Notes: a model not told the origin generated them from the sequence alone. A DNA stretch of 43,640 nucleotides from Clostridiaceae bacterium (GCA_024635995.1 JAGXHW010000004.1:1-43640), one strand, 5' to 3'. Counted from the stretch's first letter, positions 29,110 to 39,870 are shown. Made by a program: numbers and translations.

Positions 29110-29628
29110 ATGTCAGAAGATGCAAAATGGTATGTGGTCCATACCTATTCGGGCCATGAAAACAAAGTGAAGGTAAACATTGAAAAAATGGTGGAAAACC
29201 GTGGCATGGAAGATGTTATTGCCGAAGTCAATGTTCCCATGGAAGAAAAAATCGAAATAAAAAACGGAAAAAAACGCATCAAAGAGTCAAAACTTTTTCC
29301 GGGTTATGTGATTGTAAAGATGATCATGACAGATGAATCATGGTACTTAGTGAGAAACACCCGCGGTGTTACGGGTTTTGTAGGTCCCAGTTCAAAACCG
29401 GTACCACTAACAGAAGAAGAAGTACGCAGCATGGGCGTTGAAATCATTCGCCAAGAAATCAATTTCAAAATTGGTGATTCGGTGCGGGTTGTTAGCGGCC
29501 CCTTTGAAAGTTTTATTGGCAGCATTGAAAAAATTAACATGGATAAACAAACCTTCAAAGTATTAATTTCTATGTTCGGCCGGGAAACTCCCGTTGAACT
29601 GGAATTTCATCAGGTAGAAGCCTTGTAA
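29110..29628 (+). CDS. nusG: Transcription termination/antitermination factor NusG
   Basis: 172 aa. NGN domain (AKWYVVHTYSGHENKV...) that binds the RNA polymerase clamp, joined to a KOW domain (FKIGDSVRVVSGPFESFIGSIEKIN, about 118-142). Couples transcription and translation and controls pausing and termination. No Shine-Dalgarno sequence lies in the last 20 nt before ATG 29110; the nearest purine-rich run (AAGGGGGGAAGAG) is about 30 nt away, and no upstream in-frame start codon exists. Confidence 0.95.
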   Translation: MSEDAKWYVVHTYSGHENKVKVNIEKMVENRGMEDVIAEVNVPMEEKIEIKNGKKRIKESKLFPGYVIVKMIMTDESWYLVRNTRGVTGFVGPSSKPVPLTEEEVRSMGVEIIRQEINFKIGDSVRVVSGPFESFIGSIEKINMDKQTFKVLISMFGRETPVELEFHQVEAL

Positions 29629-29685
29629 TCCGGCGATAAGAGGCAACTGCAAAAGTTGGTTTAACGAGTGAAGGAGGTGGAAAAG

Positions 29686-30111
29686 ATGGCAAAGAAGGTA
29701 GTAGGACAGATAAAGCTTCAAATACCTGCAGCTAAAGCAACTCCGGCACCACCAGTTGGTCCGGCATTGGGTCAGCATGGTGTTAATATCATGGGATTCT
29801 GTAAGGAGTTTAATGCTAAAACAGCAGAACAGGCTGGTTTGATCATTCCTGTTATCATAACAGTGTACCAGGACCGTTCATATACCTTTATCACAAAGAC
29901 ACCACCAGCGGCAGTTCTCATCAAAAAAGCTGTGGGATTGGACAAAGCCTCAGGTGAGCCTAACAAGATCAAAGTTGGTAAAATTAAAAAGGCACAGATC
30001 AAGGAAATTGCTGAGCTTAAAATGCCTGATTTAAATGCAGCCAATGTTGAAAGTGCAATGAACATGATTGCAGGAACCGCCCGCAGCATGGGCATTGAAG
30101 TGGAAGAGTAG
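29686..30111 (+). CDS. rplK: Ribosomal protein L11
   Basis: 141 aa. Builds the GTPase-associated centre with 23S rRNA. Starts [34 protein letters not shown], with the flexible Pro-rich linker. AAGGAGGTGG at 29671-29680 sets the start at 29686 rather than the in-frame codon at 29668. Fully normal length. Confidence 0.97.
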   Translation: MAKKVVGQIKLQIPAAKATPAPPVGPALGQHGVNIMGFCKEFNAKTAEQAGLIIPVIITVYQDRSYTFITKTPPAAVLIKKAVGLDKASGEPNKIKVGKIKKAQIKEIAELKMPDLNAANVESAMNMIAGTARSMGIEVEE

Positions 30112-30162
30112 TGATTAGGTGGGAGGCCTGAAAGGCCGAATGTACCACAAGGAGGGTAAACA

Positions 30163-30858
30163 ATGAAAAAGTTTTCTAAAAAGTTTCAGGACTCTTTTAA
30201 AGCCTTTGACAAGGCGAAGTTACATGATGTGACTGAGGCAGTGGATATTTTAAAAGAATTGCCTTCAGCCAAATTCGACGAGACGATAGAGCTTCATATT
30301 AAATTGGGTGTGGATTCCCGTCATGCAGACCAGCTGGTAAGAGGTGCAGTCGTTTTACCCCATGGCACAGGAAAAACCAAAAAAGTACTGGTTTTCGCCA
30401 AGGGTGAGAAAGTGACTGAAGCTGAAAAAGCCGGTGCCGACTTTGTTGGCGGTGAAGACATGGTGGAAAAAATCCAAAAAGAAAACTGGTTTGATTTTGA
30501 TGTTGTGGTAGCGACACCTGATATGATGGGTGTGGTTGGACGACTGGGTCGTGTCTTGGGTCCGAAGGGCCTTATGCCTAACCCGAAATCAGGAACAGTT
30601 ACATTTGAACTGGATCGAGCCATCAGCGAAATAAAAGCAGGTAAAGTGGAATACCGTTTGGATAAAACAAACATCATTCACGTACCTGTGGGCAAAAAGT
30701 CCTTTGAATCAGATAAATTGACTGAAAACCTGAAAGCATTGTTGGACGCTGTTGTAAAAGCGAAACCAGCTGCATCAAAAGGACAATACCTTAGGAGTGT
30801 AACACTGACAAGCACCATGGGGCCCGGAATTCGCATCAACCCAGGTAAATTGATGTAA
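30163..30858 (+). CDS. rplA: Ribosomal protein L1
   Basis: 231 aa. Forms the L1 stalk, which moves deacylated tRNA out of the E site. Contains the conserved [21 protein letters not shown] segment near 127-147 and ends [18 protein letters not shown] precedes the start. L1 commonly represses its own operon by binding its mRNA. Confidence 0.97.
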   Translation: MKKFSKKFQDSFKAFDKAKLHDVTEAVDILKELPSAKFDETIELHIKLGVDSRHADQLVRGAVVLPHGTGKTKKVLVFAKGEKVTEAEKAGADFVGGEDMVEKIQKENWFDFDVVVATPDMMGVVGRLGRVLGPKGLMPNPKSGTVTFELDRAISEIKAGKVEYRLDKTNIIHVPVGKKSFESDKLTENLKALLDAVVKAKPAASKGQYLRSVTLTSTMGPGIRINPGKLM

Positions 30859-30891
30859 TTCAAAACCATCGTGATACAACATTGAATATTC

Positions 30892-30998
30892 TGCCGTAGA
30901 CCGTAGGGACAGTTAACTGTTTAAAGATCCTGCCGAGGCTTTTTCGAAATAGAGAAAAAGACCTCGCGCTGTCTGACAGCGATGAGGTTTTGTTTCGT
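30892..30998 (+). ncRNA. L10 leader / attenuator upstream of rplJ
   Basis: The core CTGCCGTAGACCGTAGGG near 30892 and AAGATCCTGCCGAGG near 30924 matches the L10 leader that L10(L12)4 binds to shut off its own synthesis. Two mutually exclusive stems follow: GAGG-CTTTTTC (30935-30945) with GAAAAAG-A-CCTC (30954-30965), and a terminator ACCTC...CGCTGT (30961-30972) / ACAGCG...GAGGT (30976-30988) followed by TTTGTTT. Both use bases 30962-30965, so they compete. The class is familiar; the switch is read by eye. Confidence 0.8.
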
Positions 30999-31035
30999 TA
31001 AAGCGGAACCAGTAAAAGAAGGAGGTGCACAGTGA

Positions 31036-31542
31036 ATGTCAAAAGCCATTGAGATGAAAAAAGCGATTGTTGAAGAAATTGCAGATAAGTTTACCAGATC
31101 CAGTTCTGCGATCCTGTACGATTATCGGGGTCTGACTGTGGAAGAGGTAACTGAGCTTAGAAAACAGTTTAGAGAAGCAGGCGTTGATTACAAGGTTTAC
31201 AAAAATACCCTGGTAAAAAGAGCGCTGGAAAAAGCTGGTGTCGAAGGCCTTTCTGATTTGATGGAAGGACCAAATGCCATTGCTTTTAGCTTTGATGATC
31301 CAATCACACCAGCGAAAGTCGGAAGTGAGTTTGCAAAGACTCACAAAGCGCTGGAATTGAAAGCAGGTGTGGTTGAAGGTGAGTTCTTCAACGAAGAGAG
31401 AGTTAAGGAACTGGCAGAGATCCCAACAAGAGAAGTACTGATCGCAAAACTCCTGGGCAGCTTTAAGGCTCCGGTAAGCAATTTTGCATACTTAGTTCAG
31501 GCAATAATCGACAAGAAAGAAGCAGATGGAGAAGCAAGTTAA
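31036..31542 (+). CDS. rplJ: Ribosomal protein L10
   Basis: 168 aa. Anchors the L7/L12 stalk dimers to 23S rRNA. N-terminal rRNA-binding region contains SAILYDYRGLTVEEVTELRKQFREAGVDYKVYKNTLVKRAL (about 24-64), and the C-terminal helix carries the L12-binding part. GGAGGT at 31021-31026 gives the start. Autoregulated by the leader at 30892. Confidence 0.97.
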   Translation: MSKAIEMKKAIVEEIADKFTRSSSAILYDYRGLTVEEVTELRKQFREAGVDYKVYKNTLVKRALEKAGVEGLSDLMEGPNAIAFSFDDPITPAKVGSEFAKTHKALELKAGVVEGEFFNEERVKELAEIPTREVLIAKLLGSFKAPVSNFAYLVQAIIDKKEADGEAS

Positions 31543-31614
31543 CCTCATCAGTATAAAGTAGGAAGAAACCATAAACCAAACCCCAAGAGGGTAATATTAA
31601 CGGAGGTGTCATGA

Positions 31615-31980
31615 ATGACGATCGAACAAATTCTTGAAGCAATTGAAAATATGAAAGTAACAGAGTTAAATGAACTGGTAAAAGCAGCTGAGGAAAAATT
31701 TGGTGTATCTGCCAGTGCTCCAATAATGATGGCTGGTGCTGCCGGCGGCGCTGCAGCTGAAGAAGAGCAAACTGAGTTTGATGTTATTCTTTCAAGTGCA
31801 GGATCTTCAAAAATTAGTGTCATCAAGATTGTGCGCGAATTAACCGGTCTTGGTCTGAAAGAAGCCAAAGAATTGGTAGACAACGCACCCAGAGCAGTTA
31901 AAGAGGGTGTTGACAAAGAAGAATCAGAAGCTGTAAAAGCAAAGCTTGAAGAAGCTGGCGCATCAGTTGAAGTAAAGTAA
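31615..31980 (+). CDS. rplL: Ribosomal protein L7/L12
   Basis: 121 aa. Stalk protein that recruits translation GTPases. N-terminal dimerisation helix, Ala-rich flexible hinge ([17 protein letters not shown], about 33-50) and the C-terminal factor-binding domain ending in AGASVEVK. Typical size. It is followed by a perfect terminator, so rpoB is not on the same main transcript. Confidence 0.97.
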   Translation: MTIEQILEAIENMKVTELNELVKAAEEKFGVSASAPIMMAGAAGGAAAEEEQTEFDVILSSAGSSKISVIKIVRELTGLGLKEAKELVDNAPRAVKEGVDKEESEAVKAKLEEAGASVEVK

Positions 31981-32001
31981 AAATGTAAGCGACGCTTAGA
32001 C

Positions 32002-32041
32002 AAAAGCACCAGGACAGAAAATACTGTCCTGGTGCTTTTTT
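32002..32041 (+). terminator. Rho-independent terminator after rplL
   Basis: Perfect 13-bp stem AGCACCAGGACAG (32005-32017) / CTGTCCTGGTGCT (32024-32036) with a 6-nt loop and a T6 tail. Repeat copy B begins directly after the T-run. Confidence 0.92.
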
Positions 32042-32042
32042 G

Positions 32043-32226
32043 TCCGATGACTACCACCGCTAAGACTCCCTCTTCTGCAAGAGGTAGCTAAGCGGTGCTA
32101 CGTCCCTAGGTGAACAAACTAAGTATCTGCCACCAAATGGTACATTTGGGCCATCTACTTATGGATAACGCATTCTAACCTTCTGATGGAGTTAAAACTC
32201 CACCGGAAGCTAAGAATCCTGTTTAT
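32043..32226 (-). repeat. Inverted-repeat element, copy B (184 bp, non-coding)
   Basis: Reverse-complement counterpart of copy A (26316-26459). Copy B adds about 40 bases near its outer end: a hairpin made of CACCGCT (32055-32061) / AGCGGTG (32091-32097), with an inner CCTCTT-CTGC-AAGAGG stem (32069-32084). It also contains the palindrome GGAGTTTTAACTCC, seen on the - strand, which is degenerate in copy A. The end (GTAGTCATCGGA on the - strand) abuts the rplL terminator tail, and the other end reaches to one base before the rpoB -35. The hairpin end resembles an IS200/IS605-type right end, but that match is inference. Confidence 0.9.
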
Positions 32227-32227
32227 C

Positions 32228-32257
32228 TTGACATTATACTGTTACCTGTGATAGTAT
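32228..32257 (+). promoter_or_regulatory. rpoBC promoter
   Basis: TTGACA (32228-32233), 18-bp spacer, TAGTAT (32252-32257) preceded by TGA, giving an extended -10. It follows repeat B immediately and gives a leader of about 230 nt before rpoB. Confidence 0.75.
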
Positions 32258-32391
32258 TATACATTGCACAAAAGTCTTTTTAGCATGGGGAAGTATGACC
32301 TTACATGGGGGAATTGCCGACGATGACTAATGTAATTTCTGGACAATTAACAGAATTTCTTTTGTAAAATTGGAAGCATAACCCTGTATTC

Positions 32392-32453
32392 ATGAAAATT
32401 CCGTAATGCATTTTGGCGTCTCTTGCCGAATGAAATAAAACGGGATTTTTCAT
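32392..32453 (+). ncRNA. Long imperfect hairpin in the rpoB leader
   Basis: ATGAAAATTCCGT (32392-32404) pairs with ACGGGATTTTTCAT (32440-32453) with slight mismatch, and an inner stem CATTTTGGC / GCCGAATG lies between. It ends about 30 nt before the ribosome binding site of rpoB. It does not have a clear terminator tail. I do not recognise it as a known leader class. The rest of the leader (32258-32391) shows nothing else. Confidence 0.45.
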
Positions 32454-32496
32454 TTAAACATAGAATTAATTATGAACACAAGGAGTGAAGCCCGGC

Positions 32497-35400
32497 ATGC
32501 CGCATCCCGTCAAAATTGGAAACAAAGAGAGAATGTCTTATTCAAGAATTGAAGAAATTCTAGAAGTTCCAAACCTCATTGAAATTCAGCAGGAATCTTA
32601 TCGTTGGTTTCTCGAAGAAGGACTTGGAGAGGTGTTTAATGATATTTCTCCCATTGAAGATTACACAGGCAATTTAATCTTAGAATTTGTGGACTACAAG
32701 CTGGAAGAGTCTCCAAAATATGGTGTTGAAGAGTCCAAGGAACGTGATATGACTTATTCAGCACCCATTAAGGTAAAAGTAAGACTCATTAACAAAGAGA
32801 CTGGAGAAGTTAAAGAGCAGGAAGTGTTCATGGGTGATTTTCCCATCATGACCGAAACAGGAACGTTTATTATCAATGGTGCTGAACGTGTCATTGTTAG
32901 TCAGCTTGTCCGTTCGCCAGGCGTTTACTACAATTCTGAGTACGATAAGTCAGGGAACAAATTGTTTTCTGCAACAGTCATTCCCAACCGAGGTGCGTGG
33001 CTTGAATATGAAACTGATTCCAATGGTGTGGTTTCTGTACGTATTGACCGTACCCGGAAGCAGCCCATCACCATTTTATTACGGGCTCTTGGATACTCTA
33101 AAGACCAACAGATCATCGATTTGCTGGGCGAAGATGAACGATTACTGGCAACACTTGAAAAGGATAACACAACAACATCTGAAGAAGCATTGCTTGAAAT
33201 TTACAAGAAGTTACGACCAGGGGAACCACCAACAGTTGAGAGTGCCACCTCATTAATCAATTCCCTCTTTTTTGATCCCAAGCGATATGATTTAGCGAAA
33301 GTCGGACGATATAAATTCAATAAAAAACTGGCGTTGGCAAATCGGATCATTTATCGTAAAGCTGCTGAGAATGTTGTTGACCCAAATACAGGCGAAATAT
33401 TGGTTGAGTCCGGGAAAAAAATTACCCGGCAGATAGCCGAAGCCATTCAAAACACAGGTTTAAACCAGGCATTGGTCTATTCAGAAGAAAACCAGGTTAT
33501 CAAGGTAATCGGCAACCATTTTGTTGACATTAAAAGCCATGTGGATTTTGATTTATCAGGGTTAAAGTTGAGAGGCCGGGTTTATTACCCCGTCCTGAAA
33601 GAAATACTTGACACTTATGAGACAGAAGAAGAAATTCGACAGGCACTGAAAGACCGTATTCGTGAACTTGTGCCTAAACACATCATTGTGGCAGATATCA
33701 TTGCTTCCATCAGTTATGAGTTTAACCTGGCACATGAGATCGGCCGTGTGGATGACATTGACCATCTTGGTAATAGGCGTTTACGATCCGTGGGTGAATT
33801 ACTTCAGAATCAGTTCAGAATTGGTCTGTCAAGAATGGAGCGAGTTGTCAAGGAAAGGATGACCATCCAGGACGTTGATCTGGTAACACCCCAGGCGTTG
33901 ATTAATATCAGGCCTGTTGTAGCGTCCATCAAAGAGTTTTTTGGCAGCTCCCAATTATCACAGTTTATGGATCAGACCAACCCGTTGGCTGAATTAACGC
34001 ATAAAAGAAGACTGTCTGCCCTGGGACCAGGTGGATTATCACGTGAACGCGCCGGCTTTGAGGTGCGGGATGTGCACCATTCCCACTATGGGCGCATGTG
34101 CCCCATTGAAACTCCTGAGGGACCAAACATTGGGCTGATCAACTCTTTAAGTACCTTTGCCCGTGTTAATGAATATGGGTTTATCGAAGTGCCCTACAGA
34201 AAAATTATCCAGGAAGAAGGCCGGGTTACCAAAGAAGTAGAGTACCTGACCGCTGACGAAGAAGACCTGCTGACCATCGCCCAGGCCAATGAACCGCTTG
34301 ATGAAGAGGGACGGTTTATCAACAAACGGGTAACGGCCAGAGCACTGGAAGGCGCCATTGATGTTGTACCCAGAGAAGAAGCGGATTACATGGACGTTTC
34401 GCCCATGCAGATTGTATCGGTGGCAACAGCCATGATTCCTTTCCTGGAAAACGACGACGCCAACCGTGCCCTGATGGGATCCAACATGCAGCGTCAGGCA
34501 GTACCACTGCTCATTGCTGAACCGCCTGTTATTGGTACCGGCATGGAGTACAAAGCTGCCAGAGATTCAGGTGTTGTTGTCATAGCTAAAAATGATGGTA
34601 TTGTTGACCGTGTAACAGGCACTGAAATATTAATTCGCCGTGATTCAGATCATCAGATTGATCGTCATCGTCTGCTTAAGTTTAAGAGATCCAACCAGGG
34701 CACTTGTGTCAACCAGAAACCCATTGTGAACAAAGGACAAAAAGTGAAGACTGGAGAAGTTATTGCAGATGGACCTTCCACTCACCAAGGTGAAATCGCT
34801 CTGGGAAGAAACTGCCTCATAGGTTTCATGACATGGGAAGGCTATAACTATGAAGATGCCATCCTCATCAACGAGCGTTTGGTGAAAGACGATGTGATGA
34901 CATCCATTCACATTGAAGAATATGAAGCCGATGCCCGTGACACCAAGCTCGGACCTGAAGAAATCACCCGGGATATCCCCAATGTTGGCGAAGATGCCTT
35001 GAAAGACCTTGATGAGAGAGGGATTATCAGAATTGGAGCTGAGGTTCTGTCCGGTGACATTCTTGTTGGTAAGGTAACACCTAAAGGTGAAACTGAACTG
35101 ACTGCGGAAGAACGATTACTGAGAGCCATCTTTGGCGAAAAAGCCAGAGAAGTGAGGGACACATCTCTTAAAGTACCCCATGGTGAATCCGGCATCATTG
35201 TTGATGTAAAAGTATTCACCCGTGAAAATGGTGATGAATTGTCACCTGGCGTCAACGAATTGGTACGTGTGTACATTGCCAAAAAACGCAAGATCAGTGT
35301 CGGTGACAAAATTGCCGGGCGTCATGGTAATAAAGGGGTTATTTCCCGTATCTTACCTGAAGAGGACATGCCATTCATGGCTGACGGCACACCCCTTGAC

Positions 35401-36228
35401 ATTGTACTAAACCCCTTGGGTGTTCCATCGCGTATGAACATTGGTCAAGTATTGGAAGTGCATCTGGGCATGGCAGCAAAAGCGCTGGGCTGGGAAGTGG
35501 CTACACCGGTATTTGATGGTGCCAATGAGGATGATGTTATGGAAGCATTGGAAATGGCTGGCTACCCCAGATCAGGTAAAATACAGTTGCAGGATGGGCG
35601 TACAGGAGACTTTTTCGACAACCCGGTGACTGTCGGCTACATGTATATGTTAAAGCTTCACCATTTGGTGGATGATAAGATTCATGCCAGAAGCACCGGA
35701 CCTTACTCCCTAGTGACACAACAGCCTTTGGGTGGTAAAGCCCAATTTGGCGGCCAACGATTTGGTGAGATGGAGGTATGGGCATTGGAGGCCTATGGCG
35801 CCGCTCATACACTGCAGGAAATTCTTACCGTTAAATCAGATGATGTGGTGGGTCGTGTTAAGACGTACGAGTGCATTGTAAAAGGCGAAAAAATTCCGGA
35901 ACCTGGTGTTCCTGAATCTTTCAAAGTGCTGATAAAAGAGTTGCAAAGCTTATGTTTGAACATACAGGTACTGACAGAAGATAACAATGAAATCGAAATA
36001 AAAGAATCAACAGATGACGAAATGGAATCCCTGGACACAGACCGCAAAGAAATCCTGCCGGAACGAGACACGGAGCCAGAACCGCTGGAAGATGATGAAG
36101 AAAACGATGTAAAACCAGCGATCATTGTGCCGCGTGAAGTGGATCAGGATGAACTTGAATCTTCCATGATGTCCATTACTGGTTTTGATGATGATGAAAC
36201 CGAGAATGATTCGGAAGATGAGGTCTAA
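32497..36228 (+). CDS. rpoB: RNA polymerase beta subunit
   Basis: 1243 aa. The rifampicin pocket is intact: [20 protein letters not shown] starts at 483 and continues into [11 protein letters not shown], with D492, H502 and S507 at the usual resistance positions (E. coli D516, H526, S531), so a rifampicin-sensitive type is predicted. One position that is Asn518 in E. coli is Thr494. The catalytic cleft motifs [14 protein letters not shown] and [24 protein letters not shown] are present. The C-terminal 80-90 residues (after [14 protein letters not shown]) form a low-complexity acidic tail with little hydrophobicity. ATG 32497 is chosen with AAGGAG 11 nt upstream; the in-frame GTG at 32485 overlaps the ribosome binding site. 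Confidence 0.97.
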   Translation: MPHPVKIGNKERMSYSRIEEILEVPNLIEIQQESYRWFLEEGLGEVFNDISPIEDYTGNLILEFVDYKLEESPKYGVEESKERDMTYSAPIKVKVRLINKETGEVKEQEVFMGDFPIMTETGTFIINGAERVIVSQLVRSPGVYYNSEYDKSGNKLFSATVIPNRGAWLEYETDSNGVVSVRIDRTRKQPITILLRALGYSKDQQIIDLLGEDERLLATLEKDNTTTSEEALLEIYKKLRPGEPPTVESATSLINSLFFDPKRYDLAKVGRYKFNKKLALANRIIYRKAAENVVDPNTGEILVESGKKITRQIAEAIQNTGLNQALVYSEENQVIKVIGNHFVDIKSHVDFDLSGLKLRGRVYYPVLKEILDTYETEEEIRQALKDRIRELVPKHIIVADIIASISYEFNLAHEIGRVDDIDHLGNRRLRSVGELLQNQFRIGLSRMERVVKERMTIQDVDLVTPQALINIRPVVASIKEFFGSSQLSQFMDQTNPLAELTHKRRLSALGPGGLSRERAGFEVRDVHHSHYGRMCPIETPEGPNIGLINSLSTFARVNEYGFIEVPYRKIIQEEGRVTKEVEYLTADEEDLLTIAQANEPLDEEGRFINKRVTARALEGAIDVVPREEADYMDVSPMQIVSVATAMIPFLENDDANRALMGSNMQRQAVPLLIAEPPVIGTGMEYKAARDSGVVVIAKNDGIVDRVTGTEILIRRDSDHQIDRHRLLKFKRSNQGTCVNQKPIVNKGQKVKTGEVIADGPSTHQGEIALGRNCLIGFMTWEGYNYEDAILINERLVKDDVMTSIHIEEYEADARDTKLGPEEITRDIPNVGEDALKDLDERGIIRIGAEVLSGDILVGKVTPKGETELTAEERLLRAIFGEKAREVRDTSLKVPHGESGIIVDVKVFTRENGDELSPGVNELVRVYIAKKRKISVGDKIAGRHGNKGVISRILPEEDMPFMADGTPLDIVLNPLGVPSRMNIGQVLEVHLGMAAKALGWEVATPVFDGANEDDVMEALEMAGYPRSGKIQLQDGRTGDFFDNPVTVGYMYMLKLHHLVDDKIHARSTGPYSLVTQQPLGGKAQFGGQRFGEMEVWALEAYGAAHTLQEILTVKSDDVVGRVKTYECIVKGEKIPEPGVPESFKVLIKELQSLCLNIQVLTEDNNEIEIKESTDDEMESLDTDRKEILPERDTEPEPLEDDEENDVKPAIIVPREVDQDELESSMMSITGFDDDETENDSEDEV

Positions 36229-36251
36229 CAACTGGAAAGGGGAGAAGCTCT

Positions 36252-39200
36252 TTGTTTGAGTTAAATAATTTTAAATCGCTACGTATATCCTTAGCTTCAC
36301 CTGAAAAAATCCGCCAGTGGTCACGCGGTGAAGTGAAGAAACCAGAAACCATCAACTACAGAACGCTGAAGCCTGAAAAAGAAGGGCTCTTTTGCGAAAA
36401 AATATTTGGTCCCACGAAAGACTGGGAATGCCACTGCGGAAAGTACAAGCGAGTCAGATACAAAGGCGTCATTTGTGACCGTTGCGGCGTTGAAGTGACA
36501 AAATCGAAGGTGCGGCGCGACCGTATGGGTCACATTGAACTGGCTGCACCCGTTTCTCACATCTGGTATTTTAAGGGAATTCCAAGTCGCATGGGATTGT
36601 TGCTGGACATGTCCCCCAGATCACTGGAGAAAGTGTTGTATTTTGCAGCTTACGTGGTAACAGACCCTGGTGACAGCAGTTTGAGTCTTAAGCAAATATT
36701 AACTGAAAAAGAGTATAGTGAAGCCATGGACCATGCTCGTAAAGCAGGCCAGTATTTCAAAGCCGGAATGGGCGCTGAATCAGTCAAAGATTTGCTGACC
36801 CAAATTGACCTGGAAGAACTGAATAGTGAACTTCGGGAACGATTGAAAGACAGCTCTGGACAAAAACGTGTACGGACAATCAGAAGGTTGGAAGTGGTGG
36901 AGGCATTTCGAAAATCAGGCAATCAGCCCAGCTGGATGATTCTTGATGTGGTGCCGGTTATTCCGCCGGATTTACGGCCTATGGTACAGCTGGATGGTGG
37001 CAGTTTTGCCACATCAGACCTGAACGACCTGTACCGGCGTGTAATTAACCGCAACAACCGCTTGAAACGATTGTTGGATTTAGGTGCGCCTGACATTATT
37101 GTGCGAAATGAAAAACGCATGCTTCAGGAAGCAGTTGACGCCCTCATCGATAATGGCAGACGAGGAAAACCGGTCACAGGACCTGGGAACCGTCCGCTGA
37201 AATCCCTTTCAGACATGCTTAAAGGGAAGCAGGGACGATTTAGACAAAACCTGCTGGGAAAACGTGTTGACTATTCCGGTCGATCTGTCATTGTGGTTGG
37301 TCCGGAACTGAAGTTTTATCAATGTGGCTTGCCGAAAAAAATGGCTTTGGAGCTGTTTAAACCTTTTGTTATGAAAGAACTGGTTGAACAAGGTCATGCA
37401 CACAACATTAAAAGTGCCAAGCGGATGGTGGAAAAAGTAAGACCTGAAGTATGGGATGTACTGGAAGGTGTTATCAAAAACCATCCAGTGTTGTTGAACA
37501 GAGCCCCCACCCTTCACAGACTGGGTATCCAGGCTTTTGAGCCGGTATTGGTTGAAGGTAAGGCCATTAAGCTTCATCCCCTTGTGTGCACAGCCTATAA
37601 CGCCGATTTTGACGGTGACCAAATGGCCGTTCACGTTCCCTTGTCAGCACAGGCACAGGCAGAAGCCTATAACCTGATGTTATCAGTTAATAATATTTTG
37701 GCACCTAAAGATGGCCAACCCATTACTACGCCTACCCAGGACATGGTGTTAGGCAGTTACTACCTGACAGTGGATGTCGAGGATGTGAAGGGCCAGGGCA
37801 TGGTGTTTAAAGACTACGAAGAAATGTTAATGGCTTACGATACAGGAAAAGTTGATCTTCACGCCAGGGTAAAAGTGAGGATGAAAGTGGCTGAAGACGG
37901 AGAACGACACACCATCGAAAGTACAGTGGGCCGGTTCATCTTTAATGAAAAGATTCCCCAGGATTTAGGATTTGTTGACCGAAGTATTGATAAACATTCC
38001 CTTGAAATTGATTTTGTCTGCGACAAGAAAGCCTTGGGAATTATTATTGCAAAATGCTTCAGAAAACACGGCAATCAAATAACCGCGGAAATGCTGGACT
38101 ATATAAAGACAATTGGGTTTAAATTCTCTACACGTGGCGCTATTACCATTGCAATATCTGACATGGAAGTGCCTGAAGAGAAAGCAACACTCATTGCTGA
38201 AGCTGAAGAAAAAGTTGACCAGTATGAGCAAGTTTATCGACGAGGTTTGATTTCAGACGATGAGCGATATGAAAAAGTCATGAATGTCTGGGAAGAAACC
38301 ACTGGAAAAGTGACAGATGCGTTGATGGAAGGTTTAGACCCCATGAACAATGTGTTTATCATGGCGCAGTCAGGTGCCCGGGGTAGTAAAAACCAGATCA
38401 GACAATTAGGTGGTATGCGTGGTTTGATGTCCAATGCAAGTGGACACACCGTGGAAGTACCTATCAAGTCAAACTTCCGTGAAGGTCTGACGGTGCTTGA
38501 GTATTTTATCTCCACCCATGGAGCCAGAAAAGGTCTGGCAGATACAGCCCTTCGAACAGCAGACTCCGGGTATTTGACAAGAAGACTGGTTGATGTCGCC
38601 CAGGACGTTATCATTCGTGAAGAAGACTGCGGCACAGAAGATGGTATGGTAGTAGAAGCCTTCAAGGATGGTAATGAATTAATTGAAGATCTTCATGACC
38701 GACTGGTGGGAAGATACTTGCTGGAAGACGTGGTTCATCCTGAAACCGGTGAGGTACTTCTTGAGAAACACAGCATGGTTATGGAAGAAGACGCCGACCG
38801 GATTGTCAGTGCAGGTGTAACTAAAACCAGCATTCGATCCATTCTTAACTGCAAAACAAAGTTTGGCATCTGCAAAGTCTGCTACGGTCGAAACCTAGCC
38901 ACAGGCAAGCAGGTGGAAGTGGGTGAGGCTGTTGGCATCATTGCCGCCCAATCAATCGGTGAACCTGGTACCCAGTTAACCATGCGAACCTTCCACACTG
39001 GGGGTGTTGCTGGTGCAGACATCACGCAGGGTCTTCCTCGCGTAGAGGAACTATTTGAGGCCAGGAAACCAAAAGGATTGGCCATCATCAGTGAACTTGA
39101 GGGTACGGTGTCAATCGTCGAAAACAAAAAGAAACGGGAAGTACATGTTCGAAATGAGGAAGAAGAAAAAGTATATGAAATTCCTTATGGATCCATCATC

Positions 39201-39797
39201 AGGGTAAAAGAGGGCCAATACATCGAAGCGGCCGATGAAATTACAAACGGATCCGTCAACCCCCATGACATTTTGCGTATAAAGGGTGTCATCGGTGTAC
39301 AGAACTATATTATAAAAGAAGTCCAGCGTGTTTATCGTATGCAGGGTGTTGACATTAATGACAAACACATTGAAGTTATCGTCAGACAGATGCTGGGCAA
39401 AGTGAAAATTGAAGACGATGGTGAGACGGAATTGCTTCCAGGAAGCTTGGAAAGTGTTTACACCATTGAGGCAACCAATCAAAAGGCAATTGATGAAGGT
39501 TTTGATCCGGTTCATGGAAAACGTGTCCTTTTAGGGATCACAAAAGCATCACTGGCAACAGAGTCATTCCTATCAGCGGCTTCTTTCCAGGAAACAACCA
39601 GGGTATTAACAGAAGCTGCCATTAAAGGAAAAGAAGATTTTCTTATCGGATTGAAAGAAAATGTGATCATTGGTAAATTGATTCCAGCTGGAACGGGTAT
39701 GAAGAAATACATGGAGGTTGCGCTGGATTTGGATGAAACCACACTGCCGGCAATGGACACTGAACCTCAAGCAGAACTGGAACAGTTGGACAGATAA
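36252..39797 (+). CDS. rpoC: RNA polymerase beta' subunit
   Basis: 1181 aa. Starts with TTG; AAAGGGGAGA lies at 36237-36246. N-terminal zinc ribbon C60/C62 and C75/C78, the absolute catalytic motif [10 protein letters not shown] at 450-459 whose three Asp residues (D452, D454, D456) hold the catalytic magnesium, and the second zinc site DCGTEDG ... [15 protein letters not shown] near 795-880. The trigger-loop region with [12 protein letters not shown]-type sequence ([25 protein letters not shown]) is intact. Co-transcribed with rpoB across 23 nt. Confidence 0.98.
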   Translation: MFELNNFKSLRISLASPEKIRQWSRGEVKKPETINYRTLKPEKEGLFCEKIFGPTKDWECHCGKYKRVRYKGVICDRCGVEVTKSKVRRDRMGHIELAAPVSHIWYFKGIPSRMGLLLDMSPRSLEKVLYFAAYVVTDPGDSSLSLKQILTEKEYSEAMDHARKAGQYFKAGMGAESVKDLLTQIDLEELNSELRERLKDSSGQKRVRTIRRLEVVEAFRKSGNQPSWMILDVVPVIPPDLRPMVQLDGGSFATSDLNDLYRRVINRNNRLKRLLDLGAPDIIVRNEKRMLQEAVDALIDNGRRGKPVTGPGNRPLKSLSDMLKGKQGRFRQNLLGKRVDYSGRSVIVVGPELKFYQCGLPKKMALELFKPFVMKELVEQGHAHNIKSAKRMVEKVRPEVWDVLEGVIKNHPVLLNRAPTLHRLGIQAFEPVLVEGKAIKLHPLVCTAYNADFDGDQMAVHVPLSAQAQAEAYNLMLSVNNILAPKDGQPITTPTQDMVLGSYYLTVDVEDVKGQGMVFKDYEEMLMAYDTGKVDLHARVKVRMKVAEDGERHTIESTVGRFIFNEKIPQDLGFVDRSIDKHSLEIDFVCDKKALGIIIAKCFRKHGNQITAEMLDYIKTIGFKFSTRGAITIAISDMEVPEEKATLIAEAEEKVDQYEQVYRRGLISDDERYEKVMNVWEETTGKVTDALMEGLDPMNNVFIMAQSGARGSKNQIRQLGGMRGLMSNASGHTVEVPIKSNFREGLTVLEYFISTHGARKGLADTALRTADSGYLTRRLVDVAQDVIIREEDCGTEDGMVVEAFKDGNELIEDLHDRLVGRYLLEDVVHPETGEVLLEKHSMVMEEDADRIVSAGVTKTSIRSILNCKTKFGICKVCYGRNLATGKQVEVGEAVGIIAAQSIGEPGTQLTMRTFHTGGVAGADITQGLPRVEELFEARKPKGLAIISELEGTVSIVENKKKREVHVRNEEEEKVYEIPYGSIIRVKEGQYIEAADEITNGSVNPHDILRIKGVIGVQNYIIKEVQRVYRMQGVDINDKHIEVIVRQMLGKVKIEDDGETELLPGSLESVYTIEATNQKAIDEGFDPVHGKRVLLGITKASLATESFLSAASFQETTRVLTEAAIKGKEDFLIGLKENVIIGKLIPAGTGMKKYMEVALDLDETTLPAMDTEPQAELEQLDR

Positions 39798-39841
39798 TAG
39801 TGATTCGTTTGAAGAAGCCCAACATCTTAACCAATAAGTTG

Positions 39842-39870
39842 TTGACACGCATTTTGCTAGGTGTTAGAAT
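39842..39870 (+). promoter_or_regulatory. Promoter of the str operon
   Basis: TTGACA (39842-39847), 17-bp spacer, TAGAAT (39865-39870) with an upstream TGT forming an extended -10. It gives a leader of about 130 nt before ybxF. Confidence 0.88.
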
